DNA of 64,000 bases, from NCBI GenBank assembly GCA_902515745.1, contig CABXWB010000002.1:132515-196514 (forward strand), given 5' to 3'. Positions 19,024 through 30,499 of this stretch are shown here, one piece after another. Every line of letters starts with the position of its first letter. The first letter of the stretch is position 1. A model generated the notes under the pieces. The model ran no database searches. It was not told the DNA's origin and saw nothing but the letters and a program-made list of their open reading frames with translations. Source of the DNA: an uncultured Alphaproteobacteria bacterium (GTDB taxonomy: Bacteria; Pseudomonadota; Alphaproteobacteria; HIMB59; GCA-002718135). The position numbers and the translations under genes were made by a program.

Positions 19024-22000
19024 CTAATTTTCTGAATTTTCTATATGATTTTTATCAATTATTTCCTTGTCTCTTTCGAACGCAATATTTTCATAATCTG
19101 TTGTCATTTTTCCTGTGCCAGCAGGGATAAGTCTACCAACAATAACGTTCTCTTTTAATCCATTTAAAGTATCAACTTTTCCTAAAGTAGCGGCATCAGT
19201 CAATACCTTAGTAGTTTCTTGAAAAGAAGCGGCGGATATAAATGAACTAGTTTGCAAGGAAGCTTTAGTGATACCTAATAATACAGGTTCAAACGAAACT
19301 TCTTTTTTTCCATCATCATTCAGTTTTTTGTTAAGTTTTAATATATCTCTTCTTTGAACCTGTTCTCCTATAATGAGATTTGAATCACCAGGTTCTTTTA
19401 CTAGAACTTTTTGAAGCATTTGTCTTGCAATGGTCTCAATATGCTTATCATTTATATATACGCCCTGTAGTTTATATACAGATTGAACTTCCCTGACTAG
19501 ATATCTAGCCAATTCTTCGACGCCCAATATTCTTAATATATCATGTGGTACGGGGGTTCCTTCAACAAGAATGTCACCTTTTTTTACAAAATCATCTTCT
19601 TGTACGTTTAAATATTTCGATCTAGGTATCAAGGTTTCAAAAGTTTCTTTTTCATCTAAAGAGGTTATTATAACTCTTCTTTTATTTTTGTAATCTTTAC
19701 CAAATGAAATCTTACCATCAATTTCACACATGATAGCAGGATCTTTTGGTTTTCTCGCTTCGAATAATTCTGCAACTCTTGGTAATCCCCCTGTGATATC
19801 TTTTGTTTTCGAGGACTCTTTTGGTATTCTTGCTATGACTTGACCAGCATAGACCTCTTGGCCGTCTTCTACACTTAAGATTGAATCAATTGACATTGGG
19901 TAGTTAGATAAATTTTCTTCACCTAAATTATCATCTGATAAATTATCTACTATATTAATAGCAGGTTTAAAATTCTTACTCTTTTGATTTTGACTCCAAT
20001 CAATAACTATTTTACTAGAAATACCAGTAGTATCATCAATTGATTCTCTAAATGAAATTCCTTGTTTCAAATCAAGATACTTTACAAAACCATTTCTTTC
20101 AGCAATTATTGGTAATGTGTAAGGATCCCATTCTGCTAATAGTTGATTATTTTCTACTTTATCACCATTATTGACCAGCAGCTTTGAGCCAAAAGGTATA
20201 ATAGATGAATATTTTTTATCAGTTTCATTAATAATATTTATTTTTGCATTTCTACTTAAAACAATTTTGTTTTTAAATTTATCTTCAATAATTTTAATAT
20301 TCTCTAATTCAATAGTTCCCGATACTGCTGCAGTTGCATTAGATTGTTCAACGGAAGAACTTGCGGCTCCACCAATATGAAATGTTCTCATAGTCAATTG
20401 AGTACCAGGTTCTCCAATTGATTGTGCAGCTATAATACCGACAGCTTCACCTATATTAACAGGAGTTCCTCTTGCTAGATCTCTACCATAACAAATTGAA
20501 CATATTCCATCTTCTGTCTCACAAGTGAGCACTGATCTAATTTTTAAAGATCTCAATCCTAGTTTTGATATAGATTCTAAATGTTTTTCAGAGATAATTT
20601 CACCTGAATTAACAATGGTATTTTGGTTTTCATCAATAATATTTTCAACTGGCGTTCTGCCTAGTATTCTTTCAGTTAAAGGTGAGGTAATATTTCCTGA
20701 TTCAACTATTTCTTCGACTAATACCCCTTTTTTAGTATTACAATCTAATTCTCTAATGACTGCATCTTGAGCTACATCTACCAATCTTCTTGTTAAGTAT
20801 CCACTACTGGCTGTTTTAAGAGCTGTATCAGCAAGACCTTTACGAGCTCCATGGGTGGAAGTAAAATACTCTAGAACCGATAGACCCTCTTTAAAATTTG
20901 ATTTAATTGGATTCTCAATAATTTCACCAGAAGGTTTAGCCATTAAGCCTCTCATTCCTGATAATTGTTTTAGTTGGGCCGCAGACCCTCGAGCTCCTGA
21001 ATGTGCCATCATATAAACAGAGTTAATGGGCTGATCATCAGAAGGACTAGAAATTACATCCAGCATTTTATCAGCAACTTTATTGGTACACTCTGACCAA
21101 GCATCAACTACTTTGTTATATTTTTCTCCTTGAGTAATTAATCCATCTTGATATTGGTCTTCATATTCTTGAACTTTTAATTGCGTAGTATTTAAGAGAT
21201 CATTTTTGTCAGATGGAATAATAAGATCATCTTTACCAAATGAAATACCTGCTATTGCAGCATATTTAAATCCGATTTGCATGATATGATCGGCAAATAA
21301 AACAGTCTCTTTTTGTCCGCAGAATCTATAAACTGAATCTATAATATTACTTACCTCTTTTTTTGTAAGAACTTTATTTATAATTTCAAAGTTTATATTT
21401 TTATTCTTAGGTAGAATATTACCTAGTATCATTCTCCCAGGTGTAGTTTCAACTTTAGATAAATTACCTTCATACGTTTCTATTCTTGCTATGATCTTTG
21501 AATGAAGTGTAATGTCATTATTTTCTAAAGCTTTTAATATTTCATTTAAATCAACAAAACTTCGTCCTTCTCCTATTTGTTTATCTCTCATTATAGATAA
21601 ATAATAAATTCCTAAAATAATATCTTGAGAAGGAACAATAATTGGTTTGCCACTTGCTGGATGTAAAATGTTATTTGTACTCATCATCAGTACTCTTGCT
21701 TCAAGTTGAGCTTCTAGACTTAACGGAACGTGAACGGCCATTTGATCCCCATCAAAATCGGCATTGAATGCAGTACAAACTAATGGATGTAATTGAATTG
21801 ATTTACCCTCTATTAAGGTAGGTTCAAATGCTTGTATACCTAATCTATGCAAAGTTGGCGCTCTATTTAAAAGAATTGGATGTTCTCTTATTACTTCCTC
21901 TAAAATATCCCAGACTCTTGGATCTTCTTTTTCAACAAGTTTTTTAGCGGCTTTAATTGTATTTGCCCATCCATAAATATCAAGTTTATGAAATATAAAT

Positions 22001-23142
22001 GGTTTAAAGAGTTCCAGTGCCATTTTTTTTGGAATTCCACACTGATGAAGTTTTAGATTTGGACCAACAACAATTACAGATCTGCCAGAATAATCTACTC
22101 TTTTACCAAGAAGATTCTGCCTAAATCTTCCTTGTTTACCTTTTAACATATCAGATAGCGATTTAAGTGGTCTCTTATTTGTAGAAGTAATCACTCTACC
22201 TCTTCTTCCATTATCAAATAACGCATCAACTGATTCTTGAAGCATTCTTTTTTCATTCCTAATAATGATGTCTGGAGCTCTTAGGTCAATTAATCTTTTT
22301 AGTCTGTTATTTCTGTTAATAACTCTTCTATAAAGATCGTTAAGATCACTAGTTGCAAATCTACCGCCATCTAATGGTACTAAAGGTCTTAATTCAGGGG
22401 GAATGACGGGCAATACCCTTAAAATCATCCACTCAGGTTTATTTTTTGAAATTATAAAAGATTCTATTAATTTTAACCTTTTTGTTATTTTTGCTTTCTT
22501 TAACTCAGATTTAGTTTCAGTTAGTTCTATTTTTAGCTGATTGTAGTCACTGTCTAAATCAATACTAAGTAACATTTGTTCAATAGCTTCAGCACCTATT
22601 GCTGCACTAAAAGAATCTTCTCCATACTCATCTTGATAATCGATGTATTGTTCTTCAGATATAATTTCGCCTTTTTTTAGATCAGTCAAACCAGGTTCTA
22701 CAACTATAAACTGCTCAAAATATAAAACTTTTTCAAGGTTTTTAATTGTCATATCTAAAAGAGTCGCTATTCTACTTGGTAAGGATTTCATGAACCAAAT
22801 ATGTGATACTGGAGCAGCTAGCTCAATATGACCCATTCTATCTCTTCTAACCTTTGAAAGCGTAACTTCAACTCCACATTTTTCGCAAATAATTCCTCTA
22901 AACTTCATTCTTTTATATTTACCACATAGACATTCATAGTCTTTAACTGGGCCAAAAATTCTTGAACAAAATAATCCATCTTTTTCTGGCTTAAATGTTC
23001 TATAATTAATTGTTTCAGGCTTTTTAATTTCACCAAAAGACCATGACCTAATATCGTCTGGGCTTGCTATTGATATTTTAAGGCTATTAAAGTTTTGAAC
23101 ACCTAAATTCTGATTAAAAATATTTGTAAGTTCTTTATTCAT
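19024..23142 (-). CDS. rpoC: RNA polymerase beta' subunit
   Basis: Catalytic beta' subunit. The N-terminal zinc site has [13 protein letters not shown] followed by CEKCG. The active-site loop [12 protein letters not shown] holds the three aspartates that bind Mg2+. The second cysteine cluster ([17 protein letters not shown]) and the trigger-loop region [16 protein letters not shown] are intact. Length of 1372 aa is usual for alphaproteobacteria. The ATG at 23142 overlaps the end of rpoB by 8 bp. Confidence 0.98.
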   Translation of the reverse strand: MNKELTNIFNQNLGVQNFNSLKISIASPDDIRSWSFGEIKKPETINYRTFKPEKDGLFCSRIFGPVKDYECLCGKYKRMKFRGIICEKCGVEVTLSKVRRDRMGHIELAAPVSHIWFMKSLPSRIATLLDMTIKNLEKVLYFEQFIVVEPGLTDLKKGEIISEEQYIDYQDEYGEDSFSAAIGAEAIEQMLLSIDLDSDYNQLKIELTETKSELKKAKITKRLKLIESFIISKNKPEWMILRVLPVIPPELRPLVPLDGGRFATSDLNDLYRRVINRNNRLKRLIDLRAPDIIIRNEKRMLQESVDALFDNGRRGRVITSTNKRPLKSLSDMLKGKQGRFRQNLLGKRVDYSGRSVIVVGPNLKLHQCGIPKKMALELFKPFIFHKLDIYGWANTIKAAKKLVEKEDPRVWDILEEVIREHPILLNRAPTLHRLGIQAFEPTLIEGKSIQLHPLVCTAFNADFDGDQMAVHVPLSLEAQLEARVLMMSTNNILHPASGKPIIVPSQDIILGIYYLSIMRDKQIGEGRSFVDLNEILKALENNDITLHSKIIARIETYEGNLSKVETTPGRMILGNILPKNKNINFEIINKVLTKKEVSNIIDSVYRFCGQKETVLFADHIMQIGFKYAAIAGISFGKDDLIIPSDKNDLLNTTQLKVQEYEDQYQDGLITQGEKYNKVVDAWSECTNKVADKMLDVISSPSDDQPINSVYMMAHSGARGSAAQLKQLSGMRGLMAKPSGEIIENPIKSNFKEGLSVLEYFTSTHGARKGLADTALKTASSGYLTRRLVDVAQDAVIRELDCNTKKGVLVEEIVESGNITSPLTERILGRTPVENIIDENQNTIVNSGEIISEKHLESISKLGLRSLKIRSVLTCETEDGICSICYGRDLARGTPVNIGEAVGIIAAQSIGEPGTQLTMRTFHIGGAASSSVEQSNATAAVSGTIELENIKIIEDKFKNKIVLSRNAKINIINETDKKYSSIIPFGSKLLVNNGDKVENNQLLAEWDPYTLPIIAERNGFVKYLDLKQGISFRESIDDTTGISSKIVIDWSQNQKSKNFKPAINIVDNLSDDNLGEENLSNYPMSIDSILSVEDGQEVYAGQVIARIPKESSKTKDITGGLPRVAELFEARKPKDPAIMCEIDGKISFGKDYKNKRRVIITSLDEKETFETLIPRSKYLNVQEDDFVKKGDILVEGTPVPHDILRILGVEELARYLVREVQSVYKLQGVYINDKHIETIARQMLQKVLVKEPGDSNLIIGEQVQRRDILKLNKKLNDDGKKEVSFEPVLLGITKASLQTSSFISAASFQETTKVLTDAATLGKVDTLNGLKENVIVGRLIPAGTGKMTTDYENIAFERDKEIIDKNHIENSEN

Positions 23143-26100
23143 TAGATCCTATTAAGTTTGTTATATTATTTTCTTTAAGATTTTCTTTAAAATCTAAGTT
23201 AAGACCAAGCGATCTCAGTTCTTTTACCATTACATTAAAAGATTCTGGTGTTCCAGATTCAAAATTATTGTCACCTTTTACAATTGATTCATAAACCTTA
23301 GTTCTACCAGCTACATCATCAGATTTGATGGTTAAAATTTCTTGTAAAGTATATGCTGCACCATATGCTTCTAGAGCCCAAACCTCCATTTCTCCAAATC
23401 TTTGTCCTCCGAACTGTGCTTTTCCACCAAGAGGTTGTTGAGTAACAAGACTGTAAGGTCCTATTGATCTTGCATGTATTTTTTCATCAACAAGGTGATG
23501 AAGCTTAAGCATATACATATAGCCCACTGTTACTGGTCTTTCAAATTTTTTACCTGTAATGCCATCGTACAAAATCTCTTGACCTGTTCTTGATACACCA
23601 GATTGTTCGAGTAAATTAGTTATGTCTTTTTCTTTAGCACCATCAAAAACTGGAGTTGCAAAAGGAATACCCTCTTTCAGATTTTCACCTAATTCAAGAA
23701 TTTCATCATCATTCATATTCTTTATTATTGATTTATGATCCTCCAGATCATAGATTTCTAGAAGTTTGTCTCTTAGATCTTTTGTTTGACCTTCGGTTTG
23801 AATTTTTCTTAACATATTATTAACTTGTCTACCTAAAGAAGCAGATGCCCATCCGAGATGCGTTTCAAGTATCTGACCGATGTTCATCCTACTTGGAACT
23901 CCTAGAGGATTTAATACAATATCAACTGGGGTGCCATCTTCAAGATAGGGCATATCCTCAACAGGACAAATTTTCGATATCACACCTTTATTACCATGCC
24001 TACCTGCCATTTTATCACCAGGTTGAAGTTTTCTCTTAACTGAAATGAATACTTTTATTAATTTCAATACTCCAGGAAGCAATTCATCTCCACTTTGAAT
24101 TTTATCAATTTTATTTTCAAACTTTTGATTTATATTTCCGAGTTGATTTTCATAATTTTTTACCAAAGAGTCAATTTGGTCAGTCTTTTTTTCATCAGAA
24201 ATATTTATTTTTAATAATTCATTCAAGCCTAAATTTTCGATTTGTTCATACTTAATTTGAGAATTTTTTGATATTCCTTCAGTACCAGAAATAAATTTTT
24301 GATTAGTAAGAAGCTCTCTAAGATGATTACCAAAACTTTTTTCAAGAATTTTAAGTTCATCATCTCTATCTCTAGCAATAACTTCAATTTGATGATTCTC
24401 AATGCTTATAGCCCTTTCATCTTTTTCTATACCTCTTCTAGAAAAAACTCTTATTTCAACTATGGTCCCTTTAACACCTGGTGGAACTCTTAAGCTTGTA
24501 TCTTTAACATCAGCAGCTTTTTCTCCAAAGATAGCTCTCAGTAATTTTTCTTCAGGTGTCATCGGGGATTCACCTTTTGGAGTTACTTTACCAACTAATA
24601 TATCACCTGAACTTACTTCAGCACCAACATAAACTATACCAGTCTCATCTAAATTGACTAACATCTCTTCACTAGCATTGGGAATATCTCTAGTTATTTC
24701 TTCAGGACCTAATTTTGTATCTCTTGACATTACCTCAAATTCTTCAACATGTATTGAAGTAAAAACGTCTTCTTGAACGACTTTCTCCGAAATTAGAATT
24801 GAGTCTTCAAAATTGTATCCATTCCAAGGCATAAAGGCAGCTAGAACATTTCTCCCTAAGGCAAGTTCTCCAAGATCAGTAGCTGGGCCATCTGCAATGA
24901 CTTGATTTTTTTTTATTTTATCACCAACACTAACTAATGGTCGTTGTGTAATGCAGGTGTTTTGATTTGATCTATGAAACTTGGATAGATTATAGATATC
25001 AATTTTATTAAGAGTTTTATCATTTTTATCAGTTATCCTTATTACGATTCTATTAGCATCAAGTTGATCAACAATTCCTTCCCTTTTTGCAACAATCGTA
25101 GAGCCACTGTCGTTAGCAACTGTATATTCCATTCCAGTTCCAACTAATGGAGCTTTTGGCTTAATAAGAGGAACAGCTTGTCTCATCATATTAGAACCCA
25201 TTAGAGCTCTATTAGCATCATCATTCTCAAGAAAAGGAATAAGGGAAGATGCAACAGAGACTAATTGTTGAGGTGAAACATCCATCAAATCTATGGCGTC
25301 AATATCAACATTAATAAATTCACCATTTTTTCTGCAACTGACAATTTGATTGGAAAATTTACCTTTTGAGTCTACTTCTGCATTAGCTTGTGCGATAACA
25401 AAATCCTCTTCATCAATAGCACTGAGGTAAATTACATTATTAGTTACTTTTCCAGCATTCACAATTCTATATGGTGTTTCTATAAAACCATATTTATTAA
25501 TTCTGGAGTATGAAGCTAAACTATTAATCAAACCAATATTAGCTCCTTCTGGAGTCTCAATTGGGCATATCCTTCCATAATGAGTTTGGTGAACATCCCT
25601 AACCTCAAAACCAGCTCGTTCTCTGTTTAATCCACCAGGGCCCAACGCTGAAACTCTTCTTTTATGAGTTATTTCACTTAAAGGGTTTGTCTGATCCATA
25701 AATTGACTAAGCTGACTAAGACCAAAAAACTCTTTAATAGATGCAACAACTGGTTTTGCATTAACTATATCTTGTGGCATTATATTATCAACTTCAAGAG
25801 AGCTTAACCTTTCCTTTATTGCTCTATCCATTTTTAATAAACCTATACGATATTGATTTTCTAGAAGTTCCCCAACTGATCTTACTCTTCTATTTGCTAA
25901 ATGATCAATGTCGTCAACTTCACCTTTGCCATCAATTAAGTTATGCATATGTTTCACAACATCCAAAATATCACTTTTATCAAGAATTCTCTGTTCAATA
26001 GAAGTTTCTTTTTTGAATTTCGAACTGATCTTCAATCTCCCAACGGATGAAAGATCATATCTATCAGGATTAAAGAAGAGATTGTTAAATAGGTTTTCAG

Positions 26101-27340
26101 CAGTTTCAATTGTAGGAGGTTCACCAGGTCTTAAGATTTTAAATATTTCAAATAGAGCTTCTTCTCTCGATCTTGCTTTATCCAACTGTAATGTATTTCT
26201 AATATATGAACCGATTTCAATGTTATCTGCTTTCAAAATATCTATTTTGCTAATTTTACTTTCATTAATAAATTCTATGAAGTCTTCATCTATTTCAAAA
26301 CCTGCTTCATAGAAAATTTTACCTGTTTTTTCATCAATTATATCTGAAGATAAGAAAAATCCTATCAAAGACTCTTCAGCAATTGTAAAATTTAAAATAT
26401 TTTTCTTTTTAATGTCGTTAATAGATTTTTGATTTAATTTTGTACCTTTAGTAAATAAAATTTTCCCATTTTTCGAATCAAGTAAATTAAAGTTTAATAT
26501 CTTACCTTTAAAAAAAGACATGTCTTGCTTAAAAGACCAGCCAAATTCATTTTTTTTGTAAACAATGTTATCATAAAATAAGGACAAAATTTCTTCTCCT
26601 GTCATCCCAAGAATTTTTCTAGGGTCTGGATCTATTTTATTTTTTTCACAGTCCTTAATATAATTTTCAGACAAATCACTGAGCAAGCATTTAAATAATG
26701 TAGTAACTGGAAACTTTCTTTTTCTATCAATTCTAGCATGTAAATTATTTTTGGCATCGTGCTCAAAATCAAGCCAAGAACCCCTATATGGAATAATTCT
26801 AGCATTAAAAAGATATTTTCCGCTGGTATGAGTTTTACCAAAATCATGATCAAAAAATACACCCGGGGAACGATGCATCTGACTAACAACCACTCTTTCA
26901 GTTCCGTTTACAACAAATGTTGCATTTTTAGTCATGAGAGGAATGTCACCCATATATACTTCTTGTTCTTTGATATCTCGAACAGATTTTGTGCCTGCAA
27001 TTTCATCAATATCCCAAATAATTAGTCTAAAGTTAACTAAAAGAGGAGTGCCGTATGTCATGCCTCTCTGAACACATTCGTCTACATCATACTTTGGGAT
27101 ACCAAGATTATAGCTTACATAATCTACAGTTGCTCTCTCGGCGTAATCATTAATTGGGAAAACAGATTTAAAAATTGAATGAAGACCAAGATCTTCCCTT
27201 TTTTCAGGATCAGTTTTAAGTTGTAAAAAATTATCAAATGATCTCTTTTGTACTTCGACCAAGTTTGGTAAAGAAGTCACAAGAGGAATTTTACCAAAAG
27301 ATTTTCTTATTTTCTTAATATTAATATGATCTAAACTCAC
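23135..27340 (-). CDS. rpoB: RNA polymerase beta subunit
   Basis: Beta subunit of RNA polymerase. The rifampicin pocket [19 protein letters not shown] followed by [13 protein letters not shown] matches the sensitive consensus, apart from a Leu where E. coli has Ser. The C-terminal clamp segment [20 protein letters not shown] is canonical. The start is a GTG at 27340 with a strong AAGGAG. Length of 1401 aa is slightly long. It lies 61 bp after rplL, behind a hairpin. Confidence 0.98.
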   Translation of the reverse strand: MSLDHINIKKIRKSFGKIPLVTSLPNLVEVQKRSFDNFLQLKTDPEKREDLGLHSIFKSVFPINDYAERATVDYVSYNLGIPKYDVDECVQRGMTYGTPLLVNFRLIIWDIDEIAGTKSVRDIKEQEVYMGDIPLMTKNATFVVNGTERVVVSQMHRSPGVFFDHDFGKTHTSGKYLFNARIIPYRGSWLDFEHDAKNNLHARIDRKRKFPVTTLFKCLLSDLSENYIKDCEKNKIDPDPRKILGMTGEEILSLFYDNIVYKKNEFGWSFKQDMSFFKGKILNFNLLDSKNGKILFTKGTKLNQKSINDIKKKNILNFTIAEESLIGFFLSSDIIDEKTGKIFYEAGFEIDEDFIEFINESKISKIDILKADNIEIGSYIRNTLQLDKARSREEALFEIFKILRPGEPPTIETAENLFNNLFFNPDRYDLSSVGRLKISSKFKKETSIEQRILDKSDILDVVKHMHNLIDGKGEVDDIDHLANRRVRSVGELLENQYRIGLLKMDRAIKERLSSLEVDNIMPQDIVNAKPVVASIKEFFGLSQLSQFMDQTNPLSEITHKRRVSALGPGGLNRERAGFEVRDVHQTHYGRICPIETPEGANIGLINSLASYSRINKYGFIETPYRIVNAGKVTNNVIYLSAIDEEDFVIAQANAEVDSKGKFSNQIVSCRKNGEFINVDIDAIDLMDVSPQQLVSVASSLIPFLENDDANRALMGSNMMRQAVPLIKPKAPLVGTGMEYTVANDSGSTIVAKREGIVDQLDANRIVIRITDKNDKTLNKIDIYNLSKFHRSNQNTCITQRPLVSVGDKIKKNQVIADGPATDLGELALGRNVLAAFMPWNGYNFEDSILISEKVVQEDVFTSIHVEEFEVMSRDTKLGPEEITRDIPNASEEMLVNLDETGIVYVGAEVSSGDILVGKVTPKGESPMTPEEKLLRAIFGEKAADVKDTSLRVPPGVKGTIVEIRVFSRRGIEKDERAISIENHQIEVIARDRDDELKILEKSFGNHLRELLTNQKFISGTEGISKNSQIKYEQIENLGLNELLKINISDEKKTDQIDSLVKNYENQLGNINQKFENKIDKIQSGDELLPGVLKLIKVFISVKRKLQPGDKMAGRHGNKGVISKICPVEDMPYLEDGTPVDIVLNPLGVPSRMNIGQILETHLGWASASLGRQVNNMLRKIQTEGQTKDLRDKLLEIYDLEDHKSIIKNMNDDEILELGENLKEGIPFATPVFDGAKEKDITNLLEQSGVSRTGQEILYDGITGKKFERPVTVGYMYMLKLHHLVDEKIHARSIGPYSLVTQQPLGGKAQFGGQRFGEMEVWALEAYGAAYTLQEILTIKSDDVAGRTKVYESIVKGDNNFESGTPESFNVMVKELRSLGLNLDFKENLKENNITNLIGSNE

Positions 27341-27379
27341 TTTTTCTCCTTTATAATATATTTCCTCAATTAAAAATTA

Positions 27380-27397
27380 TAGGCCTTAAAAGGCCTA
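27380..27397 (-). terminator. hairpin between rplL and rpoB, possible attenuator
   Basis: On the minus strand TAGGCCT / TTTA / AGGCCTA forms a 7 bp stem right after the rplL stop and is followed by TAATTTTTAATT. The position matches the partial terminator known between rplL and rpoB in other bacteria, which lowers polymerase output relative to L7/L12. Function here is inferred. Confidence 0.6.
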
Positions 27398-27401
27398 CAA
27401 C

Positions 27402-27779
27402 TTATTTAAGTGTAACTTTAGCGCCAGCTGCCTCTAATGCTTTTTTCATTTCTTCAGCTTCTTCCTTTTTAACCCCTTGTTTTAGTGGTTTAGGTGCACT
27501 TTCAACTAGATCTTTTGCCTCTTTTAAGCCAAGACCAGTAATAGTTCTAACTTCTTTAATAACTGCAATTTTATTAGATCCAGACTCAGATAATTCAATA
27601 TCAAATTCTGTTTTCTCTTCTGCAGCGGCTTCTCCTCCACCTGCAGCTGGAGCTGCGGCAACTGCAACTGGTGCAGCAGCGGATACACCCCATTTTTCTT
27701 CAAGCAATTTACTTAATTCAGCTGCTTCAAGAACGGTAAGAGAAGATAGATCTTCTACAATTTTATTTAAATCAGCCAT
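27402..27779 (-). CDS. rplL: 50S ribosomal protein L7/L12
   Basis: L7/L12 of the ribosomal stalk, present in several copies and binding translation GTPases. The N-terminal dimerisation helices are followed by an alanine-rich hinge (about 35-52) and the C-terminal domain with [20 protein letters not shown] and [12 protein letters not shown]. Start has a strong AAGGAG. Length of 125 aa is normal. Confidence 0.98.
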   Translation of the reverse strand: MADLNKIVEDLSSLTVLEAAELSKLLEEKWGVSAAAPVAVAAAPAAGGGEAAAEEKTEFDIELSESGSNKIAVIKEVRTITGLGLKEAKDLVESAPKPLKQGVKKEEAEEMKKALEAAGAKVTLK

Positions 27780-27797
27780 TTATTTCTCCTTATTTAC

Positions 27798-28319
27798 CTA
27801 GTTCGACTCTTGTTTATTGCTACTATTAGAACTAATTAATCTTGCAATTTGTGCTCCAGGTTCAGCTGTAATTGAAGCTATTTTTTGAGCAGGTGCAGAT
27901 ATTAACCCTATAATTTTTCCTCTTAACTCATCTAGGGAAGGTAATTTTGCTAGAAAATCAATTTTTTCTTTATCAATTTTCTCACCATTATAACCTCCAC
28001 CGATAATTTTAAACTTTTCAAATTTTTTCTCAAAACTAACAGCTACTTTTGCAGGTGCTACTGCATCATCAGAGTAAGCAATTGCTGTTGGACCTTTAAA
28101 AAGATCTGAAATATCTTTAAATTGAGTTTCAGATATAGCAAGTTTAGTGAGTCTGTTCTTAGTTACTTTAAATTTTGTTCCGTTATCTCTCATTTCTTTT
28201 CTAAGTTGCTCTGTTTCATTAACTGTTAGCCCAGAATATTCAGCCACAATTACTGAAGTAGCATTTGAAAAGTCTTCTTTAAGATTACTTACAAAATCTT
28301 TTTTTTCAGAACGTTTCAC
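27798..28319 (-). CDS. rplJ: 50S ribosomal protein L10
   Basis: L10 anchors the L7/L12 stalk and, in complex with it, represses its own mRNA. I start it at the GTG at 28319 (VKRSEKKDFVSNLKEDF), which fits the family N-terminus, gives 173 aa and has GAGG five bases upstream. The frame stays open to a TTG at 28355, but those 12 extra codons run through a hairpin and do not match L10. SVIVAEYSGLTVNETEQLR and GPTAIAYSDD are the conserved blocks. Confidence 0.96.
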   Translation of the reverse strand: MKRSEKKDFVSNLKEDFSNATSVIVAEYSGLTVNETEQLRKEMRDNGTKFKVTKNRLTKLAISETQFKDISDLFKGPTAIAYSDDAVAPAKVAVSFEKKFEKFKIIGGGYNGEKIDKEKIDFLAKLPSLDELRGKIIGLISAPAQKIASITAEPGAQIARLISSNSSNKQESN

Positions 28320-28335
28320 GTCAACCTCGGTTTTA

Positions 28336-28356
28336 ATTGGATCAAATAGATCCAAT
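28336..28356 (-). promoter_or_regulatory. hairpin just upstream of rplJ start
   Basis: ATTGGATC / TATTT / GATCCAAT on the minus strand, an 8 bp perfect stem whose 3' edge is 16 bases before the GTG start of rplJ. It is close enough to the ribosome-binding site to affect initiation. Confidence 0.6.
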
Positions 28357-28364
28357 ATTAGCTA

Positions 28365-28391
28365 AAATTAGTTTGCCCACCAAACTAATTT
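28365..28391 (-). promoter_or_regulatory. second hairpin in the rplJ leader, terminator-like
   Basis: AAATTAGTTTG / GTGGG / CAAACTAATTT on the minus strand, an 11 bp perfect stem followed by TAGC rather than a long T run. It lies between the L10-binding element and the rplJ start. It could be an attenuator or a switch partner for the leader. Confidence 0.55.
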
Positions 28392-28395
28392 AAAG

Positions 28396-28473
28396 CCTGT
28401 CAAGAAGCAAATCAATGACTCGCTTCAGTCTATGCAGGAAATTAAGCTCAAAGCTCCTGCAGTCTTTGACAGG
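28396..28473 (-). ncRNA. ribosomal protein L10 leader
   Basis: In the gap between rplA and rplJ the minus strand shows a closing helix CCTGTCAA (28473-28466) with TTGACAGG (28403-28396), and inside it TGCAGGAG pairing with TTCCTGCA. Position, size and the kinked double-helix layout fit the L10 leader family, which binds the L10-L7/L12 complex to repress rplJL and often rpoBC. I recognise it by structure and location, not by a covariance search. Confidence 0.75.
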
Positions 28474-28474
28474 T

Positions 28475-28491
28475 GATGATCAAAGATCATC
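28475..28491 (-). other. small palindromic hairpin after rplA
   Basis: GATGATC / TTT / GATCATC on the minus strand between the rplA stop and the L10 leader. It is followed by ACC, with no T run in the direction of transcription, so it is not a normal terminator. A processing site or a leader stem extension is possible. Confidence 0.4.
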
Positions 28492-28502
28492 TTTTGGATT
28501 AA

Positions 28503-29192
28503 TTAACGCAAGCTAGCTTGGTTAATATTTAATCCAACTCCCATAGTTGAAGCTATGGTAACCTTTTTTATAAAAGAACCCTTAACTGCATCGGGTTTAC
28601 TTTTACTAACTGAAGAATAAAATGTTTTAATATTTTCTAACAAATCTTCTTCACTAAAATCTAGTTTGCCAACACCAGCATGAACGATACCAGATTTATC
28701 ATTTTTAAATTTAACTTGACCTGATTTAGCATCTTTTACTGATTGAGAAATTTCATTGGTTACAGTTCCAAGTTTAGGATTTGGCATTAATCCTTTTGGA
28801 CCTAGTATTTTTGCTACTTTACCTAACTTAGGCATCATATCTGGAGTGGCAATTAGAACGTCAAATTCTATTTTTGATTTAGAAATTGTTTCAATTAAAT
28901 CATCGCTTCCTACCAAATCTGCACCATTATTTTTTGCATCATTTTGTTTGTCATCATTAGCAATTACTGCGACCTTTACAGTTTTTCCTGTGCCATTAGG
29001 AAGATTTACAACACCCTTAATATTTTGATCAGTTTTGTTACTGTCAATTCCAAGATTGATTGAAATATCAATTGTTTCTTTGAACTTTACGTATGATTTT
29101 TCTTTTAAAATTTTAATAGCTTCAATTGGCTCATAAACCTTTGTAGTGTCTAAATTGTTAAGCATTTGTTTTCTATTTTTCGTTATTTTCAT
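28503..29192 (-). CDS. rplA: 50S ribosomal protein L1
   Basis: L1 forms the mobile stalk at the E site and in many bacteria represses rplKA. ATPDMMPKLGKVAKILGPKG and LMPNPKLGTVT are the RNA-binding hallmarks. Length of 229 aa is normal. It shares one base with rplK. Confidence 0.98.
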   Translation of the reverse strand: MKITKNRKQMLNNLDTTKVYEPIEAIKILKEKSYVKFKETIDISINLGIDSNKTDQNIKGVVNLPNGTGKTVKVAVIANDDKQNDAKNNGADLVGSDDLIETISKSKIEFDVLIATPDMMPKLGKVAKILGPKGLMPNPKLGTVTNEISQSVKDAKSGQVKFKNDKSGIVHAGVGKLDFSEEDLLENIKTFYSSVSKSKPDAVKGSFIKKVTIASTMGVGLNINQASLR

Positions 29193-29620
29193 TATCCCAC
29201 TACCTCCATGCCCATAGAAACAGCAGATCCTTTAACCATGTTCATAGCTCCATTTAAATCAATAGCATTTAAATCTTGCATTTTTTCTTTAGCAATTTTT
29301 TCAATGTCTTGCATTGATACTTTACCTACTAATGATCTTCCAGGAGTTGAGTTTCCTTTTTTTATTTTTGCTGCTTTTTTGAGATAAAAACTTACTGGTG
29401 GTAATTTAGTAGTAAAGTCGAAACTTCTATCTTTGTATGCAGTTATAATAACTGGAATTGGTGCGCCTTTTTCTAAATCTTTTGTTTTATCATTAAATGC
29501 TTTACAAAAATCCATTATGTTCAATCCTCTTTGTCCAAGTGCAGGACCAACAGGGGGTGAGGGGTTTGCTCCTCCAGCAGGAATTTGTAATTTGATTAAT
29601 CCTAAAATTTCTTTAGCCAT
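29192..29620 (-). CDS. rplK: 50S ribosomal protein L11
   Basis: L11 of the GTPase-associated centre. The proline-rich switch [19 protein letters not shown] (17-35) is diagnostic, as is the C-terminal RNA-binding block [12 protein letters not shown]. Length of 142 aa is standard. It follows nusG by 3 bp, so there is no room for a separate rif promoter at this junction. Confidence 0.98.
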   Translation of the reverse strand: MAKEILGLIKLQIPAGGANPSPPVGPALGQRGLNIMDFCKAFNDKTKDLEKGAPIPVIITAYKDRSFDFTTKLPPVSFYLKKAAKIKKGNSTPGRSLVGKVSMQDIEKIAKEKMQDLNAIDLNGAMNMVKGSAVSMGMEVVG

Positions 29621-29623
29621 AGT

Positions 29624-30157
29624 TTATACCTTTTCTACCTGAGAATATTCTAAATCAACAGGTGTTGATCTTCCAAAGATTGAAACAGCCACTCTTAATC
29701 TTGCTTTATCTTCATCTATTTGTTCGACCTCCCCATTAAATGATGCAAAAGGTCCATCAATTACTTTTACTTGTTCTCCAACATCATACATTATCGCAGG
29801 TCTGGATTTTTCTACACCATCAATAACTTGTTCAGATATTCTTTTTGCTTCAGCATTACTAATTGGAATTGGTTTACCTTTGTTTCCTAAAAAACCACTT
29901 AATTTCGGAGTTGTTTTAATAATATGCCAAGTATCATCATTTAAGCTCATTTTAATAAGTATATAGCCAGGAAATATTTTTCTTTCTGTATTAACCCTTA
30001 CACCCCTTTTTACTTCAACAATATTTTGAACAGGAACAGATATTTCTTCAATGTGTTCTTTAACACCAAGTTTTGTTGCTTGGTCTAGAATGCTGTCAGC
30101 AACCTTTTTTTCATAACCTGAATAGGCGTGAAGAACGTACCATCTTGCTTTATTCAT
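29624..30157 (-). CDS. nusG: transcription termination/antitermination factor NusG
   Basis: NusG binds RNA polymerase and links it to Rho or to the ribosome. I start it at ATG 30157 (MNKARWYVLHAYSGYE), which overlaps the secE stop as TAATG; an upstream in-frame codon at 30205 lies inside secE and adds an unconserved stretch. The NGN domain has RKIFPGYILIKM, and the KOW domain VGEQVKVIDGPFASFNG. Length becomes 177 aa, normal for the family. Confidence 0.97.
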   Translation of the reverse strand: MNKARWYVLHAYSGYEKKVADSILDQATKLGVKEHIEEISVPVQNIVEVKRGVRVNTERKIFPGYILIKMSLNDDTWHIIKTTPKLSGFLGNKGKPIPISNAEAKRISEQVIDGVEKSRPAIMYDVGEQVKVIDGPFASFNGEVEQIDEDKARLRVAVSIFGRSTPVDLEYSQVEKV

Positions 30158-30372
30158 TAAAAACCTGAACCTATTTCTATAATTTTTCTTATTGAAAATG
30201 ACCATATTTGGTCAGTTAAGAGAAAAAATAACGAGAATAATATTATCAATAATATAACTATTGCAGAAGAAATAAAAGTATCCCTCCTTTGAGGCCATGT
30301 TATTTTTTGTAGTTCTTGCCTAACTTGCCTTACAAAAAGTGCTGGTGATGTTTTCTTTTTTTCAATATTCAT
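30157..30372 (-). CDS. secE: preprotein translocase subunit SecE
   Basis: Small SecYEG subunit. The conserved amphipathic segment RQVRQELQKITWPQRRD (15-31) precedes a single membrane helix (about 33-55). At 71 aa it is the short single-helix form common outside enterobacteria. It lies between tRNA-Trp (14 bp upstream) and nusG (1 bp overlap). Confidence 0.95.
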   Translation of the reverse strand: MNIEKKKTSPALFVRQVRQELQKITWPQRRDTFISSAIVILLIILFSLFFLLTDQIWSFSIRKIIEIGSGF

Positions 30373-30386
30373 ATCTTCATTTCTCT

Positions 30387-30462
30387 TGGCAGGAGTGGCA
30401 GGACTTGAACCCGCAGCCCCCGGTTTTGGAGACCGGTGCTCTACCAGTTGAGCTACACTCCT
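30387..30462 (-). tRNA. tRNA-Trp(CCA), CCA end encoded
   Basis: The minus strand starts AGGAGTG and ends CACTCCT G CCA, a perfect acceptor stem. The anticodon loop is CTCCAAA on a CCGGT/ACCGG stem, giving anticodon CCA (Trp). T arm with GGTTCAAGTCC. Length is 76 nt. It sits between tuf and secE, the common bacterial arrangement. Confidence 0.96.
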
Positions 30463-30499
30463 AATAAGTATTGGCTAACTGATAGAGCGGTCTCTAAAA

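Noticed and set aside
26632-26889. 85 aa frame in the same direction as rpoB
   Set aside because: Out-of-frame overlap within the conserved rpoB gene.
28475-28491. Hairpin as a terminator for rplA
   Set aside because: No T run follows on the minus strand; only the plus strand has TTTT after it, and no plus strand gene ends there.
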